A DNA stretch of 16,251 bases. Source: Phaeodactylibacter sp964397205. GTDB taxonomy: Bacteria; Bacteroidota; Bacteroidia; Chitinophagales; Saprospiraceae. The position numbers and the translations under genes are program-made. Numbering within the stretch: the first letter of the stretch is position 1; each line of letters starts with the position of its first letter. Location: positions 1-16,251 of the forward strand of contig CAYNIT010000084.1 of the NCBI GenBank assembly GCA_964397205.1. The letters are read 5' to 3'. The notes beneath the pieces were generated by a model, which saw only the letters and a list, made by a program, of their open reading frames with translations, was not told the origin of the DNA and did no database searches. This document shows, piece by piece, positions 1 to 7,638 of this stretch.

Positions 1-2685
1 ATTTCCGGCCCTCAGGCTTCGCCCTACGAACAGGAGCTGGCTTTAGCCGCTTCCCCCTGGCGTAACAAACCCTTGGAAGCCGGTCAGGCCTATACCTTCA
101 GCCCAGTGGTGTCAACTAATATACCTACGCAATTGATTACAGGGTATGAGATCAACACCGGACAGGGTTTTATAAGTGTTCCACCGGGCGGTTTACATAC
201 CTTCTTTGCACCGCAGGATAGTGTGATGGATTTTCAAGCCCGGGTAACGCTTATCAACGGTGAAGTGCTGGTCAGCCGGAGCAGAATGGCTGTAGTGCCG
301 GTTGTCAGTTCAATACCGACAATTACCCCGGTTGGCTACTGCGCGGCGGCAGAATTCACTATTGACCTAGGCTCTACGATGCCCACCTGGGACGATGAAA
401 CCGATCAGTTGTTTGTCCGGACCTCCTGCTGTGATGATGTCATCTGCCGGCCCTTGCTGATTATTGGTGGGTTTGAAACGCCTATGGTCGACCCAGAGAA
501 TGACTTCAATATTGATAATGATTTTGAGGATATTATTACTCGATTAGAAGAATTTAATTCCCCAGCGAACCTCCCAATCCCTGCACCTCAATTGTCCATC
601 TTAGATGAATTTCTCAACGACGGCTACGACCTTATTTTCCTGGACTTCGACGATGAGACTTTGCCCTTGGAGCAAAACGCTCAAGTGGTCAAGCAAGCCA
701 TCCGGGAGATCAATGACCGCAAGGTCACTGAGGAGCCATTGGTGATCGCCGGCCTGAGTATGGGCGGAGTAGTGGGCAAGCTGGCCCTGCTGGAGATGGA
801 GCGCGATGGAGAAGCCCATGATGCCCGTTTGTTCATCAGTGTGGATTCCCCGCTGCGGGGTGCGAATATACCTTTAGGGATACAGCACATGGTCCATCAT
901 CTAAATGACTTAAAAGTATATGCAGTGCCAGGCGTAGCCAGTATTAGCTTAGGCACATTGGTACCGCAACTTGCGGACGCCGCATTTACCCTGCGCCGGC
1001 CATCTGTTAGGCAAATGCTGATTTACCATAGTCAGGAAAACCTTTTGACTAACAACTCCTACCAAAGCTTTTACAACTATTTCACGGGGCTTGGCAAACT
1101 TCAACAATGTGAACATCTCGCCATATCAGCTGGATCGCAGCTGGGAATTGGGCAGGCATTTAATGCAGGGGATAAGCTAGTCTCAATTGAAGGCACAACA
1201 GGGCAACTCCTTAGCGAATTTACAGATGTAGGAAGTGGCTGGGGGACGGTAATAGATATCGTAGGCAATCTGGCACTCGGTACTGGTGGATATCTTGATC
1301 TTGACGCTTGGGCACTTCCTGACATGCCTGCATCCCCTCAATTTGTGTACCGAAATGTGGTGACTATGCGGTTGTTTGGCATCCCCATCATTCTAGATAT
1401 CAGAAAAGTCCGGGTATCTGGGACTCAGCCATTCGATAGTGCTCCCGGAGGAGTATCAGAATTAGCAGGACTGCCTGGAGCACTTCAACCACAATTCTGC
1501 TTCATCCCCACTATAAGTGCATTAGAGGTTGGTCCTTTTCAGTCTTTTAACGGTCCCTTAAGTGATCCTTTTGAGGATGTTTCTGATAATAACGCAGTAT
1601 TGGCATTATCTCAAACAGCGATGGACTTCATGGTGGCTGTCATTGACCCAGTAGTAGAGTTTGCAAACCTTGATCATGAAAACCCCTTCAGTCCTGAAAA
1701 CACAGGCATGCTACTATCCGTAGCATCAAATGGAGCTACCACCCCAAGCTTGCTAGACAACGACATCTTTAACCACGGTGACAGCCCAGAGGTTTATGAT
1801 TATGCTAACCCTCCTATGCCTTTCCCGGTATATCGCACGGAGCCCATCATCGATGAAGATACCGATATCATCAATGGAAGCGAGCTGAGGGTAAACCATG
1901 CGGGCCCAATAGGGCTTACCGGTGCCGCGAACACACTCCTGAATGCCACTAGTGGCAACTTTGATGTATTCATACGCAGCGGATTTTGTGACGGGACGCC
2001 TACTACCGTTATCATTAACTCCGATAGCCGTATCGACATAGGAGAGTGGGACGCTGCCGCCGGCATTGAAAACACAGGATATGTGTACGTTCAAAACGAC
2101 GCTACGGTAGACATACAGCAAGACGGCCAAGTAGAAATCAACAAACAATCCCAATTCGTCATTCAAGAAGGCGGCCAGGCCTTCGTCCGCAACGGCGGGG
2201 TGCTGGAAGCCGAGTTCGGCGGCAAGGTGCGCATAGAGGATGGAGGCGAAATAAGGGTAGAGGCCGGCGGCAAACTCCGCGTCACGCAGCAATCCGCCGT
2301 GGTGGTGGAGCCGGGCGGCAAGCTGATCTTGGAGCCGGGCGCCATTGTGGAGCTTTGGGAAGAAAGTGACCCTGGCCTGGCCGTAGTGCAGATAAAGGGG
2401 GAGCTGGAAGTACAAGGCGAGTTTGAGTTTATCGGCAACGGTTTCTTTGATTTTTATGCAGGGCATACCCTCAGCCTGCCCGGCGGTATATTCAAGATAG
2501 CCGGCCGGGGCTTTGGCCAGCGGTTTATGCGCCTGCAGCAGAATGCCCGGGTGCAGATTGGAGACGCCGACTTAGAGCTGTCGGAGGGCCTTATAGAGTA
2601 CTTTTCTGGCTCTGAGATAGTAGTCGGAGCAAGCGAAGTAGCGGTATCTGCAATCCACTTTGATGGGTTTGGGGCGGTAGCCTAA
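1..2685 (+). CDS. Secreted alpha/beta-hydrolase with C-terminal beta-repeats (5' end outside window, 3' end frameshifted)
   Basis: The frame is open from base 1, so the true start lies upstream; a TTG at 73 is only an internal codon. About 894 residues are visible. An Ig-like region (about 70-400) precedes an alpha/beta-hydrolase domain (about 450-1700). That domain opens with a strand reading LLIIGGFE (448-471), then GYDLIFLDF, and has the nucleophile elbow GLSMGG with its Ser codon at 757-759, followed by VDSPLRGANIP. The catalytic His is probably in LDHENPFSPEN (His codon 1675-1677); the acid is not assigned. A Gly-rich beta-repeat region follows (2101-2361). The family is known from large exported Bacteroidota proteins (lipase/esterase or PGAP1-like fold), so an extracellular or surface esterase is likely; the substrate is unknown. 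The TAA at 2683-2685 looks premature because coding sequence resumes in another frame. Hydrolase fold is confident, specificity is not. Confidence 0.85.
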   Translation: MSGPQASPYEQELALAASPWRNKPLEAGQAYTFSPVVSTNIPTQLITGYEINTGQGFISVPPGGLHTFFAPQDSVMDFQARVTLINGEVLVSRSRMAVVPVVSSIPTITPVGYCAAAEFTIDLGSTMPTWDDETDQLFVRTSCCDDVICRPLLIIGGFETPMVDPENDFNIDNDFEDIITRLEEFNSPANLPIPAPQLSILDEFLNDGYDLIFLDFDDETLPLEQNAQVVKQAIREINDRKVTEEPLVIAGLSMGGVVGKLALLEMERDGEAHDARLFISVDSPLRGANIPLGIQHMVHHLNDLKVYAVPGVASISLGTLVPQLADAAFTLRRPSVRQMLIYHSQENLLTNNSYQSFYNYFTGLGKLQQCEHLAISAGSQLGIGQAFNAGDKLVSIEGTTGQLLSEFTDVGSGWGTVIDIVGNLALGTGGYLDLDAWALPDMPASPQFVYRNVVTMRLFGIPIILDIRKVRVSGTQPFDSAPGGVSELAGLPGALQPQFCFIPTISALEVGPFQSFNGPLSDPFEDVSDNNAVLALSQTAMDFMVAVIDPVVEFANLDHENPFSPENTGMLLSVASNGATTPSLLDNDIFNHGDSPEVYDYANPPMPFPVYRTEPIIDEDTDIINGSELRVNHAGPIGLTGAANTLLNATSGNFDVFIRSGFCDGTPTTVIINSDSRIDIGEWDAAAGIENTGYVYVQNDATVDIQQDGQVEINKQSQFVIQEGGQAFVRNGGVLEAEFGGKVRIEDGGEIRVEAGGKLRVTQQSAVVVEPGGKLILEPGAIVELWEESDPGLAVVQIKGELEVQGEFEFIGNGFFDFYAGHTLSLPGGIFKIAGRGFGQRFMRLQQNARVQIGDADLELSEGLIEYFSGSEIVVGASEVAVSAIHFDGFGAVA
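2101..2361 (+). repeat. In-frame Gly-rich beta-solenoid-like protein repeats
   Basis: Within the hydrolase gene the protein cycles with a period of about 8 residues, each unit of the form x-G-G-x-hydrophobic-x-hydrophobic-x (for example EGGQAFV, NGGVLEA, FGGKVRIE, DGGEIRVE, AGGKLRV, PGGKLILE). This is seen directly. Such short alternating patterns fit a parallel beta-helix or stacked beta-strand stalk on a secreted protein; the fold itself is inferred. Confidence 0.7.
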
Positions 2686-3266
2686 ATATCGATGCGTACA
2701 TTAACGCCCAGACCGATGACCCGCAGTTTGCCAGGGCGAACCACTTCCAGCGCTCCGTAGCCACTTCGGGCAAGTGGTTTGACATTTGCTATACCTCGGA
2801 CTTGGGGCAGCAAATACAGACCATACCTGCAAGGGGGAACTTTTGGGGCTCCGACAACGCCAACCCAGACAATGGTATGTTGCACTATGGCATCCACCAT
2901 GCCAGTGCCTTCTGCGGGCCAGGTAGCTCGGAAGTCGGCTTAAACTTTAGCGACAAAGCAGCCCAAGCCCCTACAGATTGCCCGATCAAGCCAATTACGG
3001 ATGGCTCAGAAGTAAGTAGCCGTCTAAGGCTAGACGCTCTATTGATAACCAGCGTACCGCCCTCTCAAAAATGCAGCAGATCCCTCACATCCGCCTCTCT
3101 GTCAACCGGCCGGTCCAGCAAGTTCAAGCGCAGGGTCCGCTTTTTCGGATTCAGGGCTTGCCTTTGTTCCGGCGGCAGCACCGCCAGGCGGCTGTCATCG
3201 GTCACCACCCACAGCAGCGTGCGGGCGCTTGTGCTTATTACCGGCCAGGTTTCCCCGCCGGTGTAG
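2673..3266 (+). pseudogene. Out-of-frame continuation of the secreted hydrolase gene
   Basis: One frame over from the hydrolase, starting at the G run 2671-2674, the sequence reads GGGSLNIDAYINAQ and continues with RSVATSGKWFDICYTSDL, ARGNFWGSDNANPDNGMLHY and APTDCP. This is well-formed secreted-protein sequence with the NFWG-type motif seen in beta-helix proteins. One extra G in the run would join it to the upstream FDGFG. It has no convincing start of its own (a TTG at 2802 is internal), so it is best read as the severed C-terminal part of the same gene. Native-looking sequence stops near 3010. The frame then stays open to a stop at 3264-3266, but beyond 3064 it is only the antisense of the neighbouring gene. 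No C-terminal secretion (T9SS) sorting domain is visible. A sequencing or assembly error remains possible. Confidence 0.7.
3021..3036. repeat. Small perfect inverted repeat at convergent junction
   Basis: CGTCTA and TAGACG are separated by AGGC, giving a 6-bp stem with a 4-base loop, between the end of native-looking hydrolase sequence and the stop of the convergent anti-sigma-like gene. There is no U-run on either side, so a terminator role is weak. Confidence 0.3.
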
Positions 3267-4819
3267 AAACGGTACAAGGTATTGCGGCCGTAATCCGCCA
3301 GGTAAGCCGTATGCCGGTCGTAGGTGGCTCCGTGCTGATCCTTGAAGGCCACATTCAGCGGCTGCTGCTCCACCCTGACCGGACGGGCACAGTTCCAGAC
3401 CCCCAATTTGTCGGCATTGAAGCGATTGACCACCCGGCGGCGGACCAGGTATGGATCAGCGCCGGCTTTGGCGCCTCCCGCCAGAAGGGTGTCCAGCCTG
3501 GCATCATAGGCTTCGGCTACAGCAGAACGTTTTGCCTCCGCTTCCGCGAGGATGGCCGCCCGGGCCTCCTTCAGTTCTGCCTCACGCGCCTCCATGGCGG
3601 CCTGGTATTCCTGTAGCTCCAGGCTGTAGCGGTCGAGGGCGTTCTGGTAATCCTCTCCAAACAGCATTGGGCTTACGATAAGCGTCAGCTCGTTCTGCGG
3701 GTGAACCAAGGTCAGCTCGTAATCCCGCTCGTTGATCGGCCGGATTTTAACCGCTTCCCAGGCAACCCCGAAGGCCCGCTCGTCAAAGGCAGGGCTGCTG
3801 GGCATGATTTTCCAAATGACGTTCTCATACATGCGTTGCAGCTGCGCCAGCTCTTTCCGTACGCGCCCCTTCTCGGTATCTTCAATCTGCAGCGCGCCGT
3901 CCAGGAAATCCAGCTCCAAGGTAGGCAAATCGCCCTGAGCCGGTTGCGGGCGCAATGGCTTAACGGGCCGCGGGATACGGCTTTCCAGAGACTGCAGGGA
4001 TTCCTGCTTGTCGCGTTCTATGGCTCTTAATTTCTCCATCATAGCCTGCTTGGGCTGCCGCAGCGGGTCTTCTGGGTCCACTACCCCTTCGCCCAGAAAC
4101 GTCATGCGGTTCTGGCTTTGGTAGCGCCAGTTTTCAATGATGGTATCCAAGCGGTAAACATTGTACTGCGGTGGCGTATCGGACATCAGGCCAGGCACCA
4201 TAATTTCTGAAACGAGTTCCAGGTCAATGGTCTTGCCAGGCGCGAGTTGCACCCTTTCTCCGTTTTGCTCGGCGTACAGCTCAATCATACCGGATGACTC
4301 CAGCGCAAAGCGGTTGCCCGCAGAGTCATACTGCATCGGGATGCCTGCCGTAAAGAAATCCACGAAGTCGTGCATTTCCCGATAGTAGACATCGACTTCC
4401 CCTTCGATGAGGCGGCCGTAGTCGTTAGCGAATGCAGCGGCGGGTACAACTAACTTGGAGCCGCTGGAATACTCGTATACCCCGCCTTCCTCGGTTTTAA
4501 CCCGGAAGTTGGCGAAGGCAGGCGCAGCCAGGGACTGAATAGGCGGCTGGGCAAAGGGCTGCTGCTCAAAGTAAGCATCAGTGGATAGCTGTGGCGCTTC
4601 CGGTGCGGAAAACACGCCTCCCAACAGAAATACCAGAACGGCAACTGCCGCTGCGGCAGCGCTGCTGATGTATACCAGGCGCAGGCGCCGGATGCGGGCG
4701 CCGCGTTCGCGGGGCTCCGACTCGTACCGCTTCAGCAGTGCGTCAAAGTCCTTGTGCCTGGACATGTCTTCCTGCGACGGCAGAGCAGGATTGGTCTTAA
4801 ATTTGTAGTTTTTACTCAT
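3065..4819 (-). CDS. Single-pass membrane protein, putative anti-sigma factor partnered with the ECF sigma gene
   Basis: 584 residues. The cytoplasmic N-terminus (1-47) is basic and contains HKDFDALLKRYE. It is followed by one membrane segment (about 48-69, Ala/Val/Leu-rich) and a long periplasmic part. The latter has a domain with a VVPAAAF strand (124-130), YYREMHDFVDFFTAGIPMQYDSAG (145-168) and a following LESSGMIELYAEQNG; this pattern recurs in Bacteroidota membrane proteins next to ECF sigma genes. A charged Glu/Ala/Arg-rich stretch late in the protein (near EAREAELKEARAAILAEAEA) looks like a coiled coil. It lies 47 nt downstream of the sigma gene, so it is probably co-transcribed. The ATG at 4819 has GGAG four bases upstream. 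The inferred job is to hold the sigma factor at the inner membrane until an envelope signal arrives. No classical zinc anti-sigma HxxxCxxC motif is visible, so the role rests on topology and context. Confidence 0.75.
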   Translation of the reverse strand: MSKNYKFKTNPALPSQEDMSRHKDFDALLKRYESEPRERGARIRRLRLVYISSAAAAAVAVLVFLLGGVFSAPEAPQLSTDAYFEQQPFAQPPIQSLAAPAFANFRVKTEEGGVYEYSSGSKLVVPAAAFANDYGRLIEGEVDVYYREMHDFVDFFTAGIPMQYDSAGNRFALESSGMIELYAEQNGERVQLAPGKTIDLELVSEIMVPGLMSDTPPQYNVYRLDTIIENWRYQSQNRMTFLGEGVVDPEDPLRQPKQAMMEKLRAIERDKQESLQSLESRIPRPVKPLRPQPAQGDLPTLELDFLDGALQIEDTEKGRVRKELAQLQRMYENVIWKIMPSSPAFDERAFGVAWEAVKIRPINERDYELTLVHPQNELTLIVSPMLFGEDYQNALDRYSLELQEYQAAMEAREAELKEARAAILAEAEAKRSAVAEAYDARLDTLLAGGAKAGADPYLVRRRVVNRFNADKLGVWNCARPVRVEQQPLNVAFKDQHGATYDRHTAYLADYGRNTLYRFYTGGETWPVISTSARTLLWVVTDDSRLAVLPPEQRQALNPKKRTLRLNLLDRPVDREADVRDLLHF

Positions 4820-4823
4820 GGCG

Positions 4824-4827
4824 CTCC
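4824..4827 (-). promoter_or_regulatory. Shine-Dalgarno-like GGAG for the anti-sigma-like gene
   Basis: GGAG sits four bases before the ATG at 4819 on the minus strand. It is one of the few recognisable ribosome-binding sequences in the window and supports this start. Confidence 0.45.
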
Positions 4828-4835
4828 GGTTTTGC

Positions 4836-4859
4836 TACCCCAAGGAAAATTCCGGGGTA
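4836..4859 (-). promoter_or_regulatory. Intercistronic hairpin between sigma and anti-sigma-like genes
   Basis: TACCCC (4836-4841) is complementary to GGGGTA (4854-4859), with a second inner stem GGAA/TTCC and a 2-nt bulge. It lies in the 47-nt gap after the sigma stop and about 10 nt before the GGAG of the next gene. There is no U-run, so RNA processing or translational tuning of the sigma to anti-sigma ratio is more likely than termination. The role is inferred. Confidence 0.4.
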
Positions 4860-4866
4860 ATTCCAC

Positions 4867-5430
4867 CTAACTCATCATCTTTTTCATTCGGTTCAAAATC
4901 CTAAAAGTCCTAACCTTGGCGTTGTTCTCAGTGATGTCCATAATATCAGCAATCTCCTTGTAGGGCAAGCCTTCGAAAAAGCGCAACTCAATCAGTTGCA
5001 AATCTTTTTCCTTGAGCTGGTCCAGTGCTTCGATCAGTTGGGGAAGGTAAGCTTCTAAATCTCCTCCCTCCTGCAGTTCTTGCATCAGGTCGCCGACCGG
5101 CGCATCCTCCAGGGTGACCGTCCGCTTTTTCTTAGCTTTTCGGAAGTGCTGAGCAATTTCGTTGCTGGCAATCCGGTACAGCCAAGCCGAAAAAGGCACT
5201 CCTTTGTATTCGTAGCAGTCAATGCGCTGCATCGCTTTGAGGAATACCTGGGAACACAAATCGGCAGTCAGAGCTTCATCCGTGGTACGTCGGAAGATAT
5301 ACAGAAAGATAGCTTCGTAGTACCGGTCGTAGAGCGGTCTAAACATGGCAGGGTCGCGTTGAGCAGCTTGCACTTCTAGCCACTCTTCCTGCATGTCTTT
5401 CGCAGAAACGGTCCGTTTGGGCACGCTCAT
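4867..5430 (-). CDS. RNA polymerase ECF-type sigma-70 family factor
   Basis: 187 residues from the chosen start. Region 2 is visible as FRPLYDRYYEAIFLYIFRRT, DLCSQVFLKAM and FSAWLYRIASNEIAQHFRK. After a linker, region 4 follows with LQLIELRFFEGLPYKEIADIM and a helix-turn-helix ending NNAKVRTFRILNRMKKMMS. Both regions have normal ECF spacing, and no extra C-terminal domain is present. The protein directs RNA polymerase to a regulon not identifiable here. The frame extends upstream to an ATG at 5478 and a TTG at 5502. I prefer the ATG at 5430 because conserved region 2 begins soon after it and a -7-like element (5479-5486) lies just upstream. It is the first gene of a likely two-gene operon with the anti-sigma-like protein. 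Confidence 0.9.
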   Translation of the reverse strand: MSVPKRTVSAKDMQEEWLEVQAAQRDPAMFRPLYDRYYEAIFLYIFRRTTDEALTADLCSQVFLKAMQRIDCYEYKGVPFSAWLYRIASNEIAQHFRKAKKKRTVTLEDAPVGDLMQELQEGGDLEAYLPQLIEALDQLKEKDLQLIELRFFEGLPYKEIADIMDITENNAKVRTFRILNRMKKMMS

Positions 5431-5478
5431 TTGCACGGTTTTTGCAAGAGTACGGCTAAATTGCAAGTTAGAAAGCAT

Positions 5479-5486
5479 CAAATATA
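5479..5486 (-). promoter_or_regulatory. Candidate Bacteroidota -7 element for the sigma operon
   Basis: Reads TATATTTG on the minus strand, an exact match to TAnnTTTG. It would place transcription near 5472, giving a leader of about 40 nt to the ATG at 5430 and excluding the earlier starts. A TTTG lies upstream but only 13 nt away, shorter than the usual spacing. Confidence 0.35.
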
Positions 5487-5557
5487 AAAAATTGGCTGCC
5501 AAATGACGGCCAGGCTGAACCGGCCATCTTTTATTTGCTCTGTCTAAAATTTCAAAA

Positions 5558-5567
5558 GCCCCGGGGC
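5558..5567. promoter_or_regulatory. 10-bp palindrome in divergent promoter region
   Basis: GCCCCGGGGC is perfectly self-complementary and sits in an otherwise AT-rich divergent intergenic region. It could be an operator or a chance GC palindrome; nothing seen decides. Confidence 0.2.
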
Positions 5568-5636
5568 ATCACAAACTTTAGGAACATCGGAAAAACATCG
5601 GGTTCCCAAAGCAGTTTCTTTTGTTGGTACCATTTC

Positions 5637-5644
5637 TAGTTTTG
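5637..5644 (+). promoter_or_regulatory. Candidate Bacteroidota -7 element for the outer-membrane barrel gene
   Basis: Reads TAGTTTTG, an exact TAnnTTTG match, about 93 nt before the ATG at 5738. A TTTG lies 13 nt upstream (too close); TTTC at 5615-5618 is at normal spacing. A leader of about 85 nt would result. Confidence 0.3.
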
Positions 5645-5737
5645 TTCCAATTCCCTAATGCAGAGCATCGAAAAGGTTACACCATTCTACAGCCAATAAT
5701 CATCCACTGATCGCCCGAATTCCGTAAATAAGCTTAT

Positions 5738-6823
5738 ATGATCAAATCCATCGGCTCTCTTTTAGTTTTTTTGTTGCTCTGCCGGGCAGGCTTTCCGCAG
5801 GAGCGTGCAGATAGCCTGGGCAAGCAGCACTCTCTGGTGGCGCTGCCACTGGTGTTTCTGACACCGGAAACGAGTTGGGGCTTTGGCGCAGCCGGGGTGT
5901 ATACCTTCCGTTTCTCGGGAGCGTCTCCGGACAGCCGCCCCTCGCAACTACAGCTGGGCGGTGCCTATACACTGGAGAATCAATTGCTGTTGTACCTGCC
6001 TTTCCAGTTTTTTGCCAAAGCGGAAGCGCTCAATGTGTACGGCGAGCTAGGTTACTATCGGTATACCTACTTTTACTACGGCATCGGCAATCGCTTCGAA
6101 GACTACGAGGGAGAATTGTTTGACCTCACCTACCCCCGCCTGCGGCTGAATGCAGCCTACCGGGCACTGGGTCAATGGTACACCGGGTTGCGGTACTGGA
6201 TGGATGATACAGAGGTCTCTGAGCTCGCGGCCGGCGGATTGCTGGCGGAAAACCGGCCAACGGGGACAGAAGGGGGCACTATATCAGCTCTCGGCCCGCT
6301 GCTGCTGCTGGATCAGCGCGATAATGTGTTTTACCCCTCCGAGGGGAACTACTTGGAGCTGGGCCTGCTGCACAGCCGGGCTTGGCTCGGCAGCGACTTT
6401 AACTTCACCAAATTCACGCTGGATGCCCGCCGGTACTGGAGCAAAGGAGACTACAAGGTCTTTGCCCTGAACCTCTACCTGGAGCTGAACAGCGGCCGCC
6501 CCCCATTCCCTCTTCTGGCACTGATGGGCGGTACCCGGCTGATGCGGGGCTACTACCAAGGCAGATTCCGCGGCCGGCAAATGGGCATTGTACAGGGAGA
6601 ATACCGTTTTCCGCTGTTCTGGCGCTTCCGTGCTACGGTCTTCGGTGGGTTGGGCAATGTAGCCGATGAGCCCTCTGATTTCCGCCTGGACAATACCCGA
6701 TACACCGCAGGGCTGGGCTTGCGTTTTTTATTGTTGAAAGCAGAAAAAGCGCACTTGAGACTGGATTATGGCTTCGGCAAAAACACCAGCGGTTTTTACA
6801 TCACAGTGGGCGAAGCGTTTTAA
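5738..6823 (+). CDS. BamA/TamA-family outer-membrane beta-barrel protein (Omp85 barrel, no POTRA)
   Basis: 361 residues with a Sec signal peptide (about 1-21, hydrophobic core SLLVFLLL). The rest consists of alternating amphipathic strands rich in Tyr, Phe, Trp and Gly. Features supporting the Omp85 (surface antigen D15) barrel are LLLDQRDNVFYPSEGNYLELGL, which matches the family's 'D.RD...P..G' segment; MRGYYQGRFRG, matching the loop-6 (V/M)RG(F/Y) motif; and a terminal aromatic residue in ITVGEAF, as in outer-membrane beta-signals. At this length it is essentially the barrel alone, without N-terminal POTRA domains. It is unlikely to be the essential BamA itself; short homologues of this type are common in Bacteroidota and their cargo is generally unknown. 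It precedes envelope glycosyl- and acyltransferase genes on the same strand. Confidence 0.85.
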   Translation: MIKSIGSLLVFLLLCRAGFPQERADSLGKQHSLVALPLVFLTPETSWGFGAAGVYTFRFSGASPDSRPSQLQLGGAYTLENQLLLYLPFQFFAKAEALNVYGELGYYRYTYFYYGIGNRFEDYEGELFDLTYPRLRLNAAYRALGQWYTGLRYWMDDTEVSELAAGGLLAENRPTGTEGGTISALGPLLLLDQRDNVFYPSEGNYLELGLLHSRAWLGSDFNFTKFTLDARRYWSKGDYKVFALNLYLELNSGRPPFPLLALMGGTRLMRGYYQGRFRGRQMGIVQGEYRFPLFWRFRATVFGGLGNVADEPSDFRLDNTRYTAGLGLRFLLLKAEKAHLRLDYGFGKNTSGFYITVGEAF

Positions 6824-6832
6824 AACGACAAG

Positions 6833-6851
6833 CCAACCATAAGAAGGTTGG
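6833..6851 (+). terminator. Weak hairpin after the barrel gene
   Basis: CCAACC (6833-6838) pairs with GGTTGG (6846-6851) across a 7-base loop, ten bases after the stop of the barrel gene. No U-run follows, so it may be only a weak terminator or an mRNA-stabilising hairpin. Confidence 0.3.
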
Positions 6852-6914
6852 GCAATAAGCTAGCTCTGGCCAAAGCTCTCCCATGCCAAACAGAGCATCA
6901 GAAAACAAAAACAG

Positions 6915-7607
6915 ATGACCGTAAGCATTATCATACCTACCCTGAACGAATCAGAAAACATCACCCGCCTGATGCGGCACCTGCGCCGCAACGCTGATGA
7001 ACGGCTAGCCGACCTCATCGTATCGGATGGCGGCAGCGAGGATGGAACCCTGGAACAGGCACGAGCAAGCGGAGCCTGCGCCTTGCGCAGCCCAAATCCG
7101 GGCCGGGCAGCTCAGATGAACTACGGGGCAGCACGAAGCCGCGGGGAAGTCCTCTACTTCGTGCACGCCGATACGATACCTCCCGCTTCCTATCTGGACG
7201 ACATTCAGCAAGCCGTCGAGGAAGGCTACCCCATCGGGAGTTACCAATCCCGGTACGATACAGACCACCCCCTGCTGCAAATCAACGCCTACTTCACCCG
7301 ATTTGACTTCCCCTGGTGCCGGGGCGGAGACCAATCCATTTTTATCACCCGCGAAGTGTTCGAAACCTTTGACGGCTATCCGGAATCTTTTTGCATCATG
7401 GAAGAATACGAGTTGATGCGGCGCATCCGGCAGCAGTATCCTTTCAAAATCATGGAGGGGGCCACGCTGATCTCTGCCCGGAAGTACGAAGAAAACTCGT
7501 ACCTGCGGGTGCAGCTGGCTAATCTGATTGTTTTCAATATGTACCGCATGGGTTTTTCGCAGGAGCGGCTGGCCGGGACTTACTGCAAGCTGCTGAAATA
7601 TCGCTAA
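6915..7607 (+). CDS. Family 2 glycosyltransferase, TIGR04283 type
   Basis: 230 residues, GT-A fold. The N-terminal strand is SIIIPTLNE (4-12), the nucleotide-sugar binding motif SDGGSEDGT spans 37-45, the subfamily hallmark GRAAQMNYGA spans 63-72, and the metal-binding motif is HADT (84-87). Later come GGDQSIFITREVF and IMEEYELMRR, which match the acceptor/catalytic region of TIGR04283 enzymes. No membrane segment is obvious, so the enzyme is cytoplasmic or peripheral. TIGR04283 genes often sit beside a TIGR04282 (DUF2064) partner; here the next gene is an acyltransferase, suggesting glycolipid or lipid-linked sugar synthesis. Donor and acceptor are unknown. The ATG at 6915 is chosen because the first beta-strand begins immediately after it. 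Confidence 0.9.
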   Translation: MTVSIIIPTLNESENITRLMRHLRRNADERLADLIVSDGGSEDGTLEQARASGACALRSPNPGRAAQMNYGAARSRGEVLYFVHADTIPPASYLDDIQQAVEEGYPIGSYQSRYDTDHPLLQINAYFTRFDFPWCRGGDQSIFITREVFETFDGYPESFCIMEEYELMRRIRQQYPFKIMEGATLISARKYEENSYLRVQLANLIVFNMYRMGFSQERLAGTYCKLLKYR

Positions 7608-7612
7608 ATTTG
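7605..7612 (+). promoter_or_regulatory. Candidate -7 element overlapping the glycosyltransferase stop codon
   Basis: Reads TAAATTTG, an exact TAnnTTTG match, beginning at the TAA stop of the glycosyltransferase. It would start transcription near 7619, giving a leader of about 20 nt to the ATG at 7639. No clear -33 TTTG is present, so the acyltransferase may have its own weak promoter or be read through. Confidence 0.35.
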
Positions 7613-7638
7613 CAGCGAATCAATTGAAACCTCACGGA

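Larger units (their letters stand above)
5431..5737. other. Divergent intergenic region between ECF sigma and BamA-like genes
   Basis: About 307 bases without a convincing gene. It holds -7-like TAnnTTTG matches on both strands, a perfect 10-bp palindrome GCCCCGGGGC at 5558-5567, and AT-rich sequence. The first 72 bases (to 5502) would be coding if the sigma gene used an earlier start. No RNA gene was recognised. Confidence 0.5.

Noticed and set aside
1753..2466. 237-codon open frame on the minus strand opposite the hydrolase gene
   Set aside because: Composition has no family motif, it is the mirror of a confident coding region, and it ends without regulatory context; a shadow frame.
2665..2680. 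Programmed -1 ribosomal frameshift site in the hydrolase gene
   Set aside because: The codons TTT GGG GCG do not form a slippery heptamer of the X XXY YYZ kind and no convincing stimulatory stem follows, so mutation or sequence error is more likely.
3071..3616. 181-codon open frame on the plus strand opposite the anti-sigma-like gene
   Set aside because: The minus-strand protein has clear domains over this stretch; the plus frame has none.
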